This document shows positions 52,400 to 60,938 of a stretch of 64,000 nucleotides of DNA, piece by piece. This DNA is from an uncultured Eubacteriales bacterium. GTDB taxonomy: Bacteria > Bacillota > Clostridia > Oscillospirales > UBA644. The notes below the pieces were generated by a model. It was given only the letters and a program-made list of their open reading frames with translations. It was not told the DNA's origin and made no database searches. The translations under genes were made by a program, and so were the position numbers. Each line of letters opens with the position of its first letter. The first letter of the stretch is position 1. The stretch is taken from positions 17,945 to 81,944 of the forward strand of contig CAKSFN010000012.1 in the NCBI GenBank assembly GCA_934454405.1, written 5' to 3'.

Positions 52400-52448
52400 T
52401 CAAAAACACCTCCCGCTCGTAATAAATATTATTTTTAACTATGTTATT

Positions 52449-52904
52449 TCAAAGTTCTCCGTCTGTCTTTTCGCAACGGCAGGCCTCGCGGTTGAGGTTC
52501 GCGCCGCATCCCTGACATATCCCTTTGCATTCCTCGGAGCAGTGGACTATCAGAGGAATTTCAAGCGACAGCGCATCGTATGCGGTTTTGACAAGATCTA
52601 TCTTGCCGCCCCTGAGCGTGACCGAATCGTCCTTCGACTCGTTTTCCGTGACAATGGTGTCTATTCTCGCTTCAAGCGGAACGACAACCTCGTCAAGGCA
52701 ACGGTCGCACTCGGTTCGATAAAGGCCGCTGACGGTCGCCTTCAAGCTGACCACATCGGCGGTGTTCTTCATCTTTCCGACAAAGGCAACATCGGAAAAC
52801 TCCGACTGCTCGGAAGGCATCGGAACGGAAAAATCAAGCGTTTCCGTCATTCCCGTACTCTTGAAAAAGGACGCTATGTCAAGCACGGTTTTCTCTTCTC
52901 TCAT
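52449..52904 (-). CDS. yceD: DUF177 protein YceD-like
   Basis: ATG 52904 (GGAGGTACGCT upstream) gives 151 residues. YRTECDRCLDEVVVPLEARI and the C-terminal CSEECKGICQGCGANLNREA with CRCEK are the DUF177 Cys pattern. YceD relatives are paired with rpmF and affect 23S rRNA processing in plants and bacteria. It is directly upstream of rpmF. Confidence 0.9.
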   Translation of the reverse strand: MREEKTVLDIASFFKSTGMTETLDFSVPMPSEQSEFSDVAFVGKMKNTADVVSLKATVSGLYRTECDRCLDEVVVPLEARIDTIVTENESKDDSVTLRGGKIDLVKTAYDALSLEIPLIVHCSEECKGICQGCGANLNREACRCEKTDGEL

Positions 52905-53027
52905 AGCGTACCTCCGTAAAAAGCGCATACCTATCCCATTACAGTCTGCCTAATCATTATATCATAATTCGGGAAAAAGTCAATACCCGATATTGAAAAA
53001 TAATTATGAATTTGCCGATTTTTCGCC

Positions 53028-53396
53028 TCAAAATACACTTTCGACGGAAATCGCGTATGAAAAATACATTTTTTCGACCGCGACCGCAAGTCCGATAAGC
53101 CCGTCGCGAAGGCTCTCTCCGTCCGCACCTTCCTCATACAGTTTTGAGATCTCCGCCATTTTTTCTCTCACTTCCGTCAAGGTCTCTCCGTGAACGAAAA
53201 ACGACAGCGTCTTCCGCTTTTTTTGAAAGCCGTCGAACAGCATATCAAAACTTTCCCGCCTCTCCTCCGGCTTTTCCGCTATCCGCTCAACGGACGAAAG
53301 CATATCCTCCGCACATCTTTTCAGATAAAACCGGGCGCACACCGCAACAGCGATGATAAGAACTATCGCAACTATCGAAAAAATAAGTTTTTTCAT
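53028..53396 (-). CDS. DUF4363 family protein
   Basis: The 122-residue protein has a membrane anchor (residues 3-22) and a helical bundle outside the membrane (SVERIAEKPEERRESFDMLF, VREKMAEISKLYEEGADGES), as in DUF4363. Its ATG overlaps the stop of the DUF421 gene. The DUF421-DUF4363 pair is a recurrent arrangement in sporeformers; the function is unknown. Confidence 0.82.
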   Translation of the reverse strand: MKKLIFSIVAIVLIIAVAVCARFYLKRCAEDMLSSVERIAEKPEERRESFDMLFDGFQKKRKTLSFFVHGETLTEVREKMAEISKLYEEGADGESLRDGLIGLAVAVEKMYFSYAISVESVF

Positions 53397-54022
53397 TTGT
53401 TTTTTTTCACCACCGTAAATTTTTCACCGCAGACGGTCATCAGAAAAACGCCCTTTATTCCGACACCGTGCTCCCGTGCGACGGCGGAAACGTCGTTTTT
53501 TGTCAATCCGAGCTTTTTCATATTCCGGAAAACGGGGCTGCCGTCTACAACTATGGTATACGAAAGGCTCTTCTGATCGGAGCTTTTAGGGATAACGCTC
53601 ATCTTGCCGCTCGTTTCAAGAATGCAGAACCTGACGTCGCAAACATTCAGAATCTCGTGCTGACGAAGCTCCTCCATCAACTCGTCGACCGTCAACTGCG
53701 CTTTTTTCATCTGTTCGATATCGATTTTGCCGTCGTTTATGACAATGTTGTATTTCCCCGCAAGAAAAGAGCGGTAACGCGCACTGTTAAGGGATATTGC
53801 GCTTGAAATCATTTCAAGACCGACAAGTGCAAAAACGGGAATCACCGAATACAGCAGCGGAAGCTGCATATCCTGAAGCGGCAGCGTCGCGATCTCCGAC
53901 ACGAGAATGGTCGTTACCAGCTCCGTCGGTTCGAGCTCGCCTATCTGACGCTTTCCCATAACGCGAAGAGCAAGCACGGTCAGCAGGTAAAGTATAATCG
54001 TTCGCGCAAACATTATTCCCAT
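53393..54022 (-). CDS. DUF421 membrane protein (YetF/YdfR-like)
   Basis: ATG 54022 (GAGAGGGGGA upstream) gives 209 residues. Three membrane helices lie in residues 1-80 (FARTIILYLLTVLALRVMGK, RQIGELEPTELVTTILVSEI are the family start). The C-terminal soluble domain (NIVINDGKIDIEQMKKAQLT, DVRFCILETSGKMSVIPKS) is the DUF421 beta domain. YetF-type proteins are tied to spore and membrane functions in Bacillus. It is cotranscribed with the DUF4363 gene. Confidence 0.9.
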   Translation of the reverse strand: MGIMFARTIILYLLTVLALRVMGKRQIGELEPTELVTTILVSEIATLPLQDMQLPLLYSVIPVFALVGLEMISSAISLNSARYRSFLAGKYNIVINDGKIDIEQMKKAQLTVDELMEELRQHEILNVCDVRFCILETSGKMSVIPKSSDQKSLSYTIVVDGSPVFRNMKKLGLTKNDVSAVAREHGVGIKGVFLMTVCGEKFTVVKKNK

Positions 54023-54068
54023 AAAAAAATCCCCCTCTCGGAAAGTGTTTCCGAAAGGGAGAATATTA

Positions 54069-55193
54069 TTAACATTCAGAAAGATTTTTCTTGATTTTTT
54101 CGATAACCGCGCGGTATTCGATATTCCTGAAATCGACAAACTCTCTCATTCCCGAACCGAGAATGTCGCTTTCGGGCAACGCCGTCGGCAGGCAAACCGT
54201 AATCAGGACATTTGCGGACTTGCCTTTTCCGTCAAGCCGTATTTCGAGGCTTCCGCCGGCGGCCTCGAATATCCGCTTCGCGAACAGCAGGGTGTTTGTA
54301 AGTTCTCCGTTTTTGTCAATATTCAAAGCGTAGGGGTCGGTCGCGGCGGCTTCGGCGCGCAGAACGCCTTTTCGGGACACCTCCGCAACAAAGAAGCGGC
54401 GTTCCTCTCTCAGACGGGTTTCGACGGAGTGTCTGACCTTAAAAGCGGAACCGAAGCCCGATATATAGCAGTAAATATCGAGAAAAGCCTTCCGAAACGC
54501 TTCTCTGTCAAGAAAAACAACGACGGAATTTTCGGAAATATCGGTTGAAAACGGCGTTTTCAGTTCTTCGGTCAAAGCCTTGATATACGGAACGGGGTCA
54601 AAAGCCGAAACATTAAACCGCCCGTAGGAAGCAAACGTCGTATAAATGGAAGCGATACGGCTCACGCCGCGTTCGAGCTGATATATCTTTTCAAAAATGC
54701 TGTCTATGTACAAAAGATTTTTTTCGTCGGAGCCGACGCGTCTTTCAAGAAGATCAAGCACCGCGCTCATAACTCCGAGAGGAGAAATCAAAGAGTTTGC
54801 GATCATCGACGCAAGCTTTCCTCCCGAAAACTCAACATTCAGAAAATCCTCCGCAGAGTATGCGTCCTCCGTCTGAAGCTTTATAAACGGAAGCCTGTTC
54901 CCTTTCGCATCGAAAACGACGCCGAAAACAAATGCCTTGAACACCGTCGTTTTTTCGGGAATCAAACGGTAAAAAGTCGAGGTTTCGAGTTCTTTGAGAA
55001 CGACTTCCCTCTCTTCTTCGGAAAGATGTCTGCGCAGAAAATCGGTTGAAAGCAGAATTTTACAGACGGAAGTCGCGGCGCGGTTCGAATAGACGGGAGA
55101 AAAGGAACGGTCAAGCAGAATCACGGGGATTTTGCTGTCCTCATACGCGCGCGTCACATCGCGAAGTGTTATTATCGGTTCAAGAAACATCAT
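54069..55193 (-). CDS. histidine-kinase-like protein lacking the phospho-accepting His
   Basis: The start at ATG 55193 (MMFLEP; an earlier ATG at 55214 has no RBS) gives 374 residues. Residues about 10-115 look PAS-like (SKIPVILLDRSFSPVYSNRA). The dimerisation helix, where kinases have SHELRTPL, reads ANSLISPLGVM at residues 132-142: the His is Asn 133. The C-terminal ATPase fold remains partly visible (LTNTLLFAKRIFEAAGGSLE, VLITVCLPTALPE), but G-rich ATP motifs and the N-box Asn are weak. It is probably a pseudokinase regulator. It is divergent from gapA. Confidence 0.7.
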   Translation of the reverse strand: MMFLEPIITLRDVTRAYEDSKIPVILLDRSFSPVYSNRAATSVCKILLSTDFLRRHLSEEEREVVLKELETSTFYRLIPEKTTVFKAFVFGVVFDAKGNRLPFIKLQTEDAYSAEDFLNVEFSGGKLASMIANSLISPLGVMSAVLDLLERRVGSDEKNLLYIDSIFEKIYQLERGVSRIASIYTTFASYGRFNVSAFDPVPYIKALTEELKTPFSTDISENSVVVFLDREAFRKAFLDIYCYISGFGSAFKVRHSVETRLREERRFFVAEVSRKGVLRAEAAATDPYALNIDKNGELTNTLLFAKRIFEAAGGSLEIRLDGKGKSANVLITVCLPTALPESDILGSGMREFVDFRNIEYRAVIEKIKKNLSEC

Positions 55194-55303
55194 TATATTA
55201 AACGCTCCAAGCATAAAGTATTATTGTGCAATTTATACATTAAAACCATTTTTTTACATAAAATTTTCTACATATTTTTTAGTTAGATTTTTAACAATGT
55301 GTC

Positions 55304-55337
55304 TTGTATAAAACACAATTTTGGTTTACAATATAAT
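55304..55337 (+). promoter_or_regulatory. promoter region of gapA
   Basis: TTGTAT (55304-55309)-N17-TACAAT (55327-55332) overlaps a TATAAT at 55332-55337. Either could be used. RBS AGGAGGACTTTACC precedes the ATG at 55375. No CggR-type operator is recognised. Confidence 0.5.
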
Positions 55338-55374
55338 TAGGTCAAAATAAAAACATATTCAGGAGGACTTTACC

Positions 55375-56406
55375 ATGTCAGTTAAAGTTGCTATTAACGG
55401 CTTCGGCCGTATCGGTCGTCTTGCGTTCAGACAGATGTTCGGCGCAGAAGGCTACGAAGTGGTTGCAATCAACGACCTCACCGATCCGAAAATGCTTGCT
55501 CATCTTCTTAAGTACGATACCGCTCAGGGCGGCTACTGCGGCAAGATCGGCGAAGGCGCTCACACCGTTGAAGCGGGCGAGGATTCCATCACCGTTGACG
55601 GCAAGACAATCAAAATCTATGCAATGAAAGATGCAAAAGATCTTCCTTGGGGTGAGATCGGCGTTGACGTTGTTCTCGAATGCACCGGTTTCTACTGCTC
55701 CAAAGAAAAGTCTCAGGCTCATATCGACGCAGGCGCGAAAAAAGTCGTTATCTCCGCTCCCGCGGGCAGCGACCTCAAAACAATCGTTTTCAGCGTAAAC
55801 GAGAAAACTCTTACCGCTGACGACAAGATTATTTCCGCGGCTTCCTGCACCACCAACTGCCTTGCGCCCATGGCTAAAACCCTTAATGATTACGCTCCCA
55901 TTCAGAGTGGCATCATGTCCACCATTCACGCTTACACCGGCGACCAGATGATTCTTGACGGTCCTCACAGAAAGGGCGACCTCAGAAGAGCAAGAGCGGG
56001 CGCCGCAAATATCGTTCCCAACTCCACCGGCGCGGCAAAAGCAATCGGTCTTGTTATCCCCGAACTGAACGGCAAGCTCATCGGCTCCGCGCAGCGCGTT
56101 CCCGTTCCGACAGGTTCGACCACTATCCTTACCGCTGTTGTTAAGGGCAAGGACGTTACCAAAGAGGGCATCAACGCGGCTATGAAAGCGGCTGCTTCCG
56201 CATCTTTCGGCTATAATGAGGATCCCATCGTTTCTTCCGATGTTATCGGAATGAGATACGGTTCTCTGTTCGACGCAACTCAGACCATGGTTTCCAAGAT
56301 TGACGACGACACCTATCAGGTTCAGGTCGTTTCCTGGTACGACAACGAGAACTCCTACACCTCCCAGATGGTAAGAACGATCAAATACTTTGCAGAACTT
56401 GCATAA
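55375..56406 (+). CDS. gapA: glyceraldehyde-3-phosphate dehydrogenase
   Basis: The 343-residue enzyme oxidises glyceraldehyde 3-phosphate with NAD in glycolysis. NGFGRIGRLAFRQM forms the NAD loop, SAASCTTNCLAP holds catalytic Cys 158, and HAYTGDQMILDGPH contains the activating His region. Codon choice is notably biased (frequent GGC, GAC, AAG, CTC, TCC) compared with its neighbours, as expected for a highly expressed gene. Confidence 0.97.
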   Translation: MSVKVAINGFGRIGRLAFRQMFGAEGYEVVAINDLTDPKMLAHLLKYDTAQGGYCGKIGEGAHTVEAGEDSITVDGKTIKIYAMKDAKDLPWGEIGVDVVLECTGFYCSKEKSQAHIDAGAKKVVISAPAGSDLKTIVFSVNEKTLTADDKIISAASCTTNCLAPMAKTLNDYAPIQSGIMSTIHAYTGDQMILDGPHRKGDLRRARAGAANIVPNSTGAAKAIGLVIPELNGKLIGSAQRVPVPTGSTTILTAVVKGKDVTKEGINAAMKAAASASFGYNEDPIVSSDVIGMRYGSLFDATQTMVSKIDDDTYQVQVVSWYDNENSYTSQMVRTIKYFAELA

Positions 56407-56430
56407 TTAAAAGTATAAATTCGTTTATAT

Positions 56431-56468
56431 CCGCCGCGAAACTTTCATTTCGCGGCGGAGTTTTTTTC
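56431..56468 (+). terminator. terminator of gapA
   Basis: CCGCCGCGAAA and TTTCGCGGCGG pair around ctttca, then a T-run. Confidence 0.9.
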
Positions 56469-56680
56469 GGTAATATCCGAAAATCGCAAATAAAAACATA
56501 CCGCCGCAAAGCGCGCAGAATACAGCTGTTCCCGTAAGTCGCGAAGACACTTTTTTCCGTTCGCGGCGTAAAATGTTTTCTCTTTGAGTGTAATTATATC
56601 ACAATAAATAAATTTTTTCAACCCTTTTTCGGAATATCTTTACCTTTCCTCTCTGTTTTTATTTTGCGGCAAAGATTTTA

Positions 56681-56722
56681 GCGGCTCCGCAACAAACAGC
56701 GTAATGTTTGTTGCGGAGCCGC
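56681..56722. repeat. 18-bp perfect palindromic hairpin
   Basis: Two 18-nt arms pair perfectly around a 6-nt loop (gcgtaa). It is downstream of the minus-strand zinc-ribbon gene at 56815. As a terminator it would lack the T-tract. Confidence 0.7.
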
Positions 56723-56814
56723 TTATCGTCGCATCCGTACAGGCTTTTTCAAGCCGCGAAAAACACTTTTTCCGTTGCGCGTCCGTTTTTATGCCGATAC
56801 GCCTTCGCCGGTTT

Positions 56815-57417
56815 TTATTCGGGTTCCCGCGGAAATATTCCGGAGGAAGGAAAAAAACGGAATTCTTCGTCCGATGACGCTTCCCTGCCCTTTTTTATGA
56901 GTTCCGCGGAAAGCATTGTGTATATCCTGCTTCGAAGCTCAAAGGGAATTCTTTTTTTATAAGTCGCGCCGTCCGAATAGGTCAGACCGAGATGCTCCGC
57001 AGAGCCGTCGAGAGGTTGCTGCCCCGCCGGAACGGGCTCTCTTTTCACAACGACGGGAAGGGCGTCAAGTTTCATATCTCTCAACGCTTCGACAATGTCG
57101 CCGTCAACCGTGATTTTATCCGAAAGCTTCGCAGAAATACTCTTTGCGCCGTCAAAGCATTCACCGCTCAGATATACGTTGCCCGAAAAGTCTTCTTTCA
57201 GGCTGAAGCTATAATTGCCGTTAATTGACATTCCCCGATGCGAAAAATACAGCTCCGACCATTTTGCACCGCGGGGTTTTCCGCACTCCGAGCAATAATT
57301 TCCGTCGCTTTCCTCTCCGCAGGCGCAGCGCCACTTTTCCTTCAATTCTTTTCCGCACTCCGTACAAAACCTGCCGTTGTTCGCTTTGCCGCACGAGCAT
57401 ATCCAAGCTTCTCTCAC
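56815..57417 (-). CDS. double zinc-ribbon protein
   Basis: A 200-residue protein. Residues 7-22 (CSCGKANNGRFCTECG) and 30-46 (CACGEESDGNYCSECG) are tandem CxC...CxxC zinc ribbons of the kind repeated in the genes at 62568 and 63638. The rest is mainly beta (NGNYSFSLKEDFSGNVYLSG, AKLSDKITVDGDIVEALRD) with no recognised family. It probably belongs to the same envelope-stress type cluster. Confidence 0.65.
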   Translation of the reverse strand: MREAWICSCGKANNGRFCTECGKELKEKWRCACGEESDGNYCSECGKPRGAKWSELYFSHRGMSINGNYSFSLKEDFSGNVYLSGECFDGAKSISAKLSDKITVDGDIVEALRDMKLDALPVVVKREPVPAGQQPLDGSAEHLGLTYSDGATYKKRIPFELRSRIYTMLSAELIKKGREASSDEEFRFFPSSGIFPREPE

Positions 57418-57492
57418 GGTTTTTCCTCCTTTTTCCTGTTTGCCGAATCTCTTCCCGAAAAAGGCCGAACCGTATTCGGAGTCTTTCGGAAA

Positions 57493-57525
57493 GGGGCTGT
57501 AAAAAGCCTGCGCTTTTACAGCCCC
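57493..57525. terminator. terminator, shortened GGGGCTGTAAAA palindrome
   Basis: GGGGCTGTAAAAAGC and GCTTTTACAGCCCC pair around ctgc. It lies between two minus-strand genes (57417 and 57653), and lacks a long T-run on the minus strand. Confidence 0.7.
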
Positions 57526-57652
57526 GTCGGGAAATTAAAAAAACTGTTCAAAAAACCGACGCTTTGAAAAAACAGACTTCTCATTCAAGTTTATTTTTAC
57601 ATTTTCGGCTTTTTAAGATTTGCGGCTTCAAGTTTCCCTTTGTATCGTCAAA

Positions 57653-57988
57653 TCACTTCGGGAACCCGAGGTTAAACACGCCGCAGGCATAGAGTTTGCC
57701 GTTTTTGAACCAAACGTGCATCACCCGGGCTTTGCTTTCGGCGGCATACCACGAATAAACCTGCGCCTTCCGCGTGTCGTCGTAACGATATTCCGAGGGA
57801 TCGACGCCGATATGCTCAACAACATCCTCATAGGTAAGATTTTCCTGTTCGGATGCGAAAAAATAGTTTAATCCCCCGAAATACTCCCCGAAGGTCTCTT
57901 TCAGAACATCTTCGCCCGCGCGTTTATCGCTCATCGCCTGCGCTTTCGATGATTCCATATCGAGATTATACGGATTATCCTTATTCAC
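57653..57988 (-). CDS. hypothetical protein
   Basis: A GTG at 57988 (GGAGGTGATACC upstream) starts a 111-residue soluble protein without a signal or membrane segment. SKAQAMSDKRAGEDVLKETF and EDVVEHIGVDPSEYRYDDTR suggest a mixed alpha/beta fold. No family is recognised. It follows the DUF-type gene at 58020 on the same strand. Confidence 0.6.
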   Translation of the reverse strand: MNKDNPYNLDMESSKAQAMSDKRAGEDVLKETFGEYFGGLNYFFASEQENLTYEDVVEHIGVDPSEYRYDDTRKAQVYSWYAAESKARVMHVWFKNGKLYACGVFNLGFPK

Positions 57989-58019
57989 GGTATCACCTCC
58001 GCCGTTTTCTTCAAATCAA

Positions 58020-58427
58020 TCAGGCTCTTTCCAAAAGCATCGTTCCGAAGCTGAGAAGCAGATTGCCGTCCTCGGTTACGGGGATTTCCGCAAACGGATC
58101 GACCTTTTCGCCGAGAACCTCGCCCTGTATATGCGTGTCGTAATAGAACTTTCCGTTATCTTCCTTCCAAGAGCTGCTTTCAATAACGGCATACCCGTCC
58201 TCTCGGGGAACCACGCCGTACTTTGCCGCTTCCTCCTTCATTTCCTCGGGAACGAACATAAGAGTGTTGAGAACGCCGTCCTCGGCAAATTCCGTCAGGT
58301 ATTGCATCATTTGGACAAAATCCTCGTACATATCGCCTTCCGGCGGATTGTCCGCGGTGAAAACCTTTTCGCCGTCGGGTGTCGGTATGCGAATTTCTTT
58401 AACTTTCCAGATACCGCGAATATCCAT
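58020..58427 (-). CDS. hypothetical protein, possibly lipocalin-like
   Basis: The 135-residue product (RBS GGAGGAAAAAAT) starts MDIRGIWKVKEIRIPTPDGE and ends in alternating strands (SSSWKEDNGKFYYDTHIQGE, EIPVTEDGNLLLSFGTMLLE), compatible with a small beta barrel that binds or senses a ligand. The family is not recognised. It is likely cotranscribed with its neighbours. Confidence 0.6.
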   Translation of the reverse strand: MDIRGIWKVKEIRIPTPDGEKVFTADNPPEGDMYEDFVQMMQYLTEFAEDGVLNTLMFVPEEMKEEAAKYGVVPREDGYAVIESSSWKEDNGKFYYDTHIQGEVLGEKVDPFAEIPVTEDGNLLLSFGTMLLERA

Positions 58428-58442
58428 ATTTTTTCCTCCTTA

Positions 58443-59012
58443 TCATGCCCACGGATCGGCGGCTTTGGGTGTGCGCACGCCGGTCAGAAGGTACTGCTCC
58501 CACAAAAACCACTTACCGTCGGAACCGCGCTGACGCATCTTGACGGGACGGGGCGAATCCGCGCCTCCGCAGGGGATAAACAACTTCATATAACCCTGCT
58601 CCTCGCCCGAGACATGGTTGCTTTCAACGATAATCGTATACGGCTCGGAGGGAGTGTAGTTGTTATCCGGCGTTGAACCGGAGAAGTAAGTGAAAGGCAG
58701 ATACGTCTTGCCGTCGCGGAAACGGTCGTTCAGGAAAGAAATGTCCTGTCCGTTCAGCGGACGGGGACCGCGAAGCCAGTTCAGCATCTCCGCGCCTATG
58801 TTCTTATCCGCCGCATAAGCGCAGAGGGCAAGAACCGTCAGCGCCGCCGTTTTGAACGGCGTGTCGAGACTCGCTTCGGGAAGAGCCTGCATTTCGGAGA
58901 GACTTTCGGGAAGCGCCGCGAACGTAAACGTTTCTTTTTTGCTGCCTGCGGACTGCGCCGCGGCGGTCACCGCCTGCTGCGCAGTGTTTTTAAGTTTGTC
59001 AAAAATACCCAT
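58443..59012 (-). CDS. DUF6935-like protein
   Basis: A 189-residue protein (AAAGGAGCG upstream). The start is an amphipathic helix (MGIFDKLKNTAQQAVTAAAQ), then FTFAALPESLSEMQALPEAS, LDTPFKTAALTVLALCAYAA and LNGQDISFLNDRFRDGKTYL. I associate this pattern with DUF6935, but only from memory. The C-terminal part (GYMKLFIPCGGADSPRPVKM) is beta-rich. No function is known. Confidence 0.55.
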   Translation of the reverse strand: MGIFDKLKNTAQQAVTAAAQSAGSKKETFTFAALPESLSEMQALPEASLDTPFKTAALTVLALCAYAADKNIGAEMLNWLRGPRPLNGQDISFLNDRFRDGKTYLPFTYFSGSTPDNNYTPSEPYTIIVESNHVSGEEQGYMKLFIPCGGADSPRPVKMRQRGSDGKWFLWEQYLLTGVRTPKAADPWA

Positions 59013-59039
59013 GGTCTTACGCTCCTTTATACTTTAAGT

Positions 59040-60005
59040 TTATTTTTTCTTTTTAATAACTATGATGATAACCGCAACAATGCCGCCTGTCACGACAAGC
59101 CCTCCGACAACCGCCGCAATAATTATCGGCAGAGAAATTCCGCATTTGTCCGTTCCCGAAGCATCCTGTCCTTCAGACCCGTTCGCAGAGGTATCTTCAA
59201 CGCTGGTTTCGGATTTCTGCGTCATATCGGAGGAAGGCTCAGACGAAGGGGCTTCCGTTTCGGAGGACGAAGAGGCTGAAGTCGTCGAAGTTTTCTTGGT
59301 CACGGTAACGGGTATAACGCTTGAATAAGCTTCCCCTCCCAATGCGGTTCGCACGAAGCAGACATAATAACGCGTTCCCGTCTCGGATGTGCCGCAAACG
59401 TAAACGGAAGATGTTTCTTCCTTTCCTTCGGCAACGCCTATCGCGACGATATCCTTCAACTCGCCCGAGAACGTTTCGTACCACTGATATGATTTGACGG
59501 AATCTCCGTCTGCGGCTTCCGCTTTACAGCGAAGTTTCACCGTTGCGCCCTGTTCGCACGTGACCGAGGCGGGAACGGACAAGGTCGGAGGACTTTTTTT
59601 GCCGCCTACCGATATGTACGCGCTCGCCGAAGTGACGCTTCCCGCAGCATTGGAAACAACGCAATAGATCTCCGCGCCGTCAAGAGCGCTTCCTATGCCG
59701 TTGATAAAGAAGACATTGCCTTTTTCATTGCTTCCGTACCCGTCGCCCAAAACGCCTTCCTGCCACGGATGGTTTTCCTCAAAAGATTTTTTCGTGTTGT
59801 AATAAACGCCCTTGTAGAAGATATACCATTCGTAAACAAGGTCTTTTCCCTCAGCCTCGACGCTCCACAACGCCGTTGAGTTTTCCGGAAAGATCCCGTT
59901 CTGCGGCTGTGCCGTGATTTTCGGTTTGCTCATCGCGAGAGAAGAAACCGCCGTCGATGCGATTAAAACGGTAACAAGGAGAATTAACGAGATTACTTTT
60001 TTCAT
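59040..60005 (-). CDS. surface Ig-like protein with membrane anchor
   Basis: ATG 60005 (AAGAGGCAGTT) gives 321 residues: signal peptide (1-26), two Ig-like domains (about 27-135, 140-240; PPTLSVPASVTCEQGATVKL, RCKAEAADGDSVKSYQWYET), a Ser/Thr/Glu-rich linker (SSSSETEAPSSEPSSDMTQ) and a C-terminal helix (about 292-316) with a KKKK tail. It is probably exposed at the surface. The ligand is unknown. Confidence 0.72.
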   Translation of the reverse strand: MKKVISLILLVTVLIASTAVSSLAMSKPKITAQPQNGIFPENSTALWSVEAEGKDLVYEWYIFYKGVYYNTKKSFEENHPWQEGVLGDGYGSNEKGNVFFINGIGSALDGAEIYCVVSNAAGSVTSASAYISVGGKKSPPTLSVPASVTCEQGATVKLRCKAEAADGDSVKSYQWYETFSGELKDIVAIGVAEGKEETSSVYVCGTSETGTRYYVCFVRTALGGEAYSSVIPVTVTKKTSTTSASSSSETEAPSSEPSSDMTQKSETSVEDTSANGSEGQDASGTDKCGISLPIIIAAVVGGLVVTGGIVAVIIIVIKKKK

Positions 60006-60109
60006 AACTGCCTCTTTTCTCAGGCTGACAAAATCGAGCCCTTTTTGCCGCGGCACGGGCTTTTTTCGGTTCTTTTCCGTCTTTCGATTTTTTCAGCGGT
60101 GTATGTTTA

Positions 60110-60925
60110 TCAGAATTTTCCGCCTCCGCCGCCGTGGGTCGATCCCGACGAGGACGTATGCGTGCTGCTTCCGCCGGAGCTGTTGTTTTTCGGCTTTGCC
60201 GTGCGCGTAACGGTGTTGTAAAGGAACATATCTCGGCTTTCAGTGACATTCAGGCTGCCGTCCTTCATATAACTGCCCGCCGCCGCTCGGAAACGCACCG
60301 TTTTCAGCTTCGCTTTCATTTTGCCGACAGTGACGAAGGAAAGCATAACGCCGACCGCTATCGAAACGGGAATCCAAATCAGGGAAAGGGGCCCTTTCGG
60401 CAGATTGTTCACATCGTAAGGAGAGCCTTTTCTTGCCTGCTCGATAAAATCGTCGCAAAGTTCTGCAAAAGTGTTGAACGCGGCGGCGAAATTGCCCGCG
60501 GAAAGATCCGGCTTCATTTTTTCGCCTATATACCTTCTGCCTTCGTCCGTAAACGCGGTGATACCGTAGCCGTGCGTGGATATATACCAGTCGCTTTCTT
60601 CCTTGCAGACAAGCAGAAGCACGCCGTCACGGCCTTCCCCGAAGCCGAATTTGCCGTCGTCGTAAAAATCGTCGGCATAGTCGCGCGGGGTCTTGCCGTC
60701 CAACGTTTTTACCGTCAGAACGGAAATGTCCGTTTTTCGCAGCACACTGAGCGCGTCAAGCTTTTCGCCGAGAGCTTTTTTCTCGCTGTCGGACAGAAGC
60801 TCCGCCGCGTCGATAACGCGCTCATGCTCCGAGGCAAACCCGTCAACGGCGTCCGCAAAGGAGGGAACCGCCGCGCAAACGCAGAGAATAAAGGAAAACA
60901 AAAGTATCGATATCTTCTTTTTCAT
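60110..60925 (-). CDS. TPM domain membrane protein (YdjH-like)
   Basis: The 271-residue protein has a signal peptide (1-25), a TPM domain (about 36-150; RVIDAAELLSDSEKKALGEK, TDISVLTVKTLDGKTPRDYA, DGVLLLVCKEESDWYISTHG), a membrane helix (about 184-203) and a Ser/Gly-rich tail ending HGGGGGKF. In Bacillus subtilis YdjH has the same layout and acts with YdjG and YdjI at the membrane. It lies 13 bp downstream of the TFIIB-ribbon gene, matching ydjG-ydjH order. Confidence 0.82.
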   Translation of the reverse strand: MKKKISILLFSFILCVCAAVPSFADAVDGFASEHERVIDAAELLSDSEKKALGEKLDALSVLRKTDISVLTVKTLDGKTPRDYADDFYDDGKFGFGEGRDGVLLLVCKEESDWYISTHGYGITAFTDEGRRYIGEKMKPDLSAGNFAAAFNTFAELCDDFIEQARKGSPYDVNNLPKGPLSLIWIPVSIAVGVMLSFVTVGKMKAKLKTVRFRAAAGSYMKDGSLNVTESRDMFLYNTVTRTAKPKNNSSGGSSTHTSSSGSTHGGGGGKF

Positions 60926-60938
60926 TCCGTCATCCTCC

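Larger units (their letters stand above)
56407..56814. other. gene-free stretch: gapA terminator and an 18-bp perfect hairpin
   Basis: The terminator is at 56431-56468. At 56681-56722 GCGGCTCCGCAACAAACA pairs perfectly over 18 bp with its partner around gcgtaa; no T-run follows on either strand. Nothing else is seen. Confidence 0.6.
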
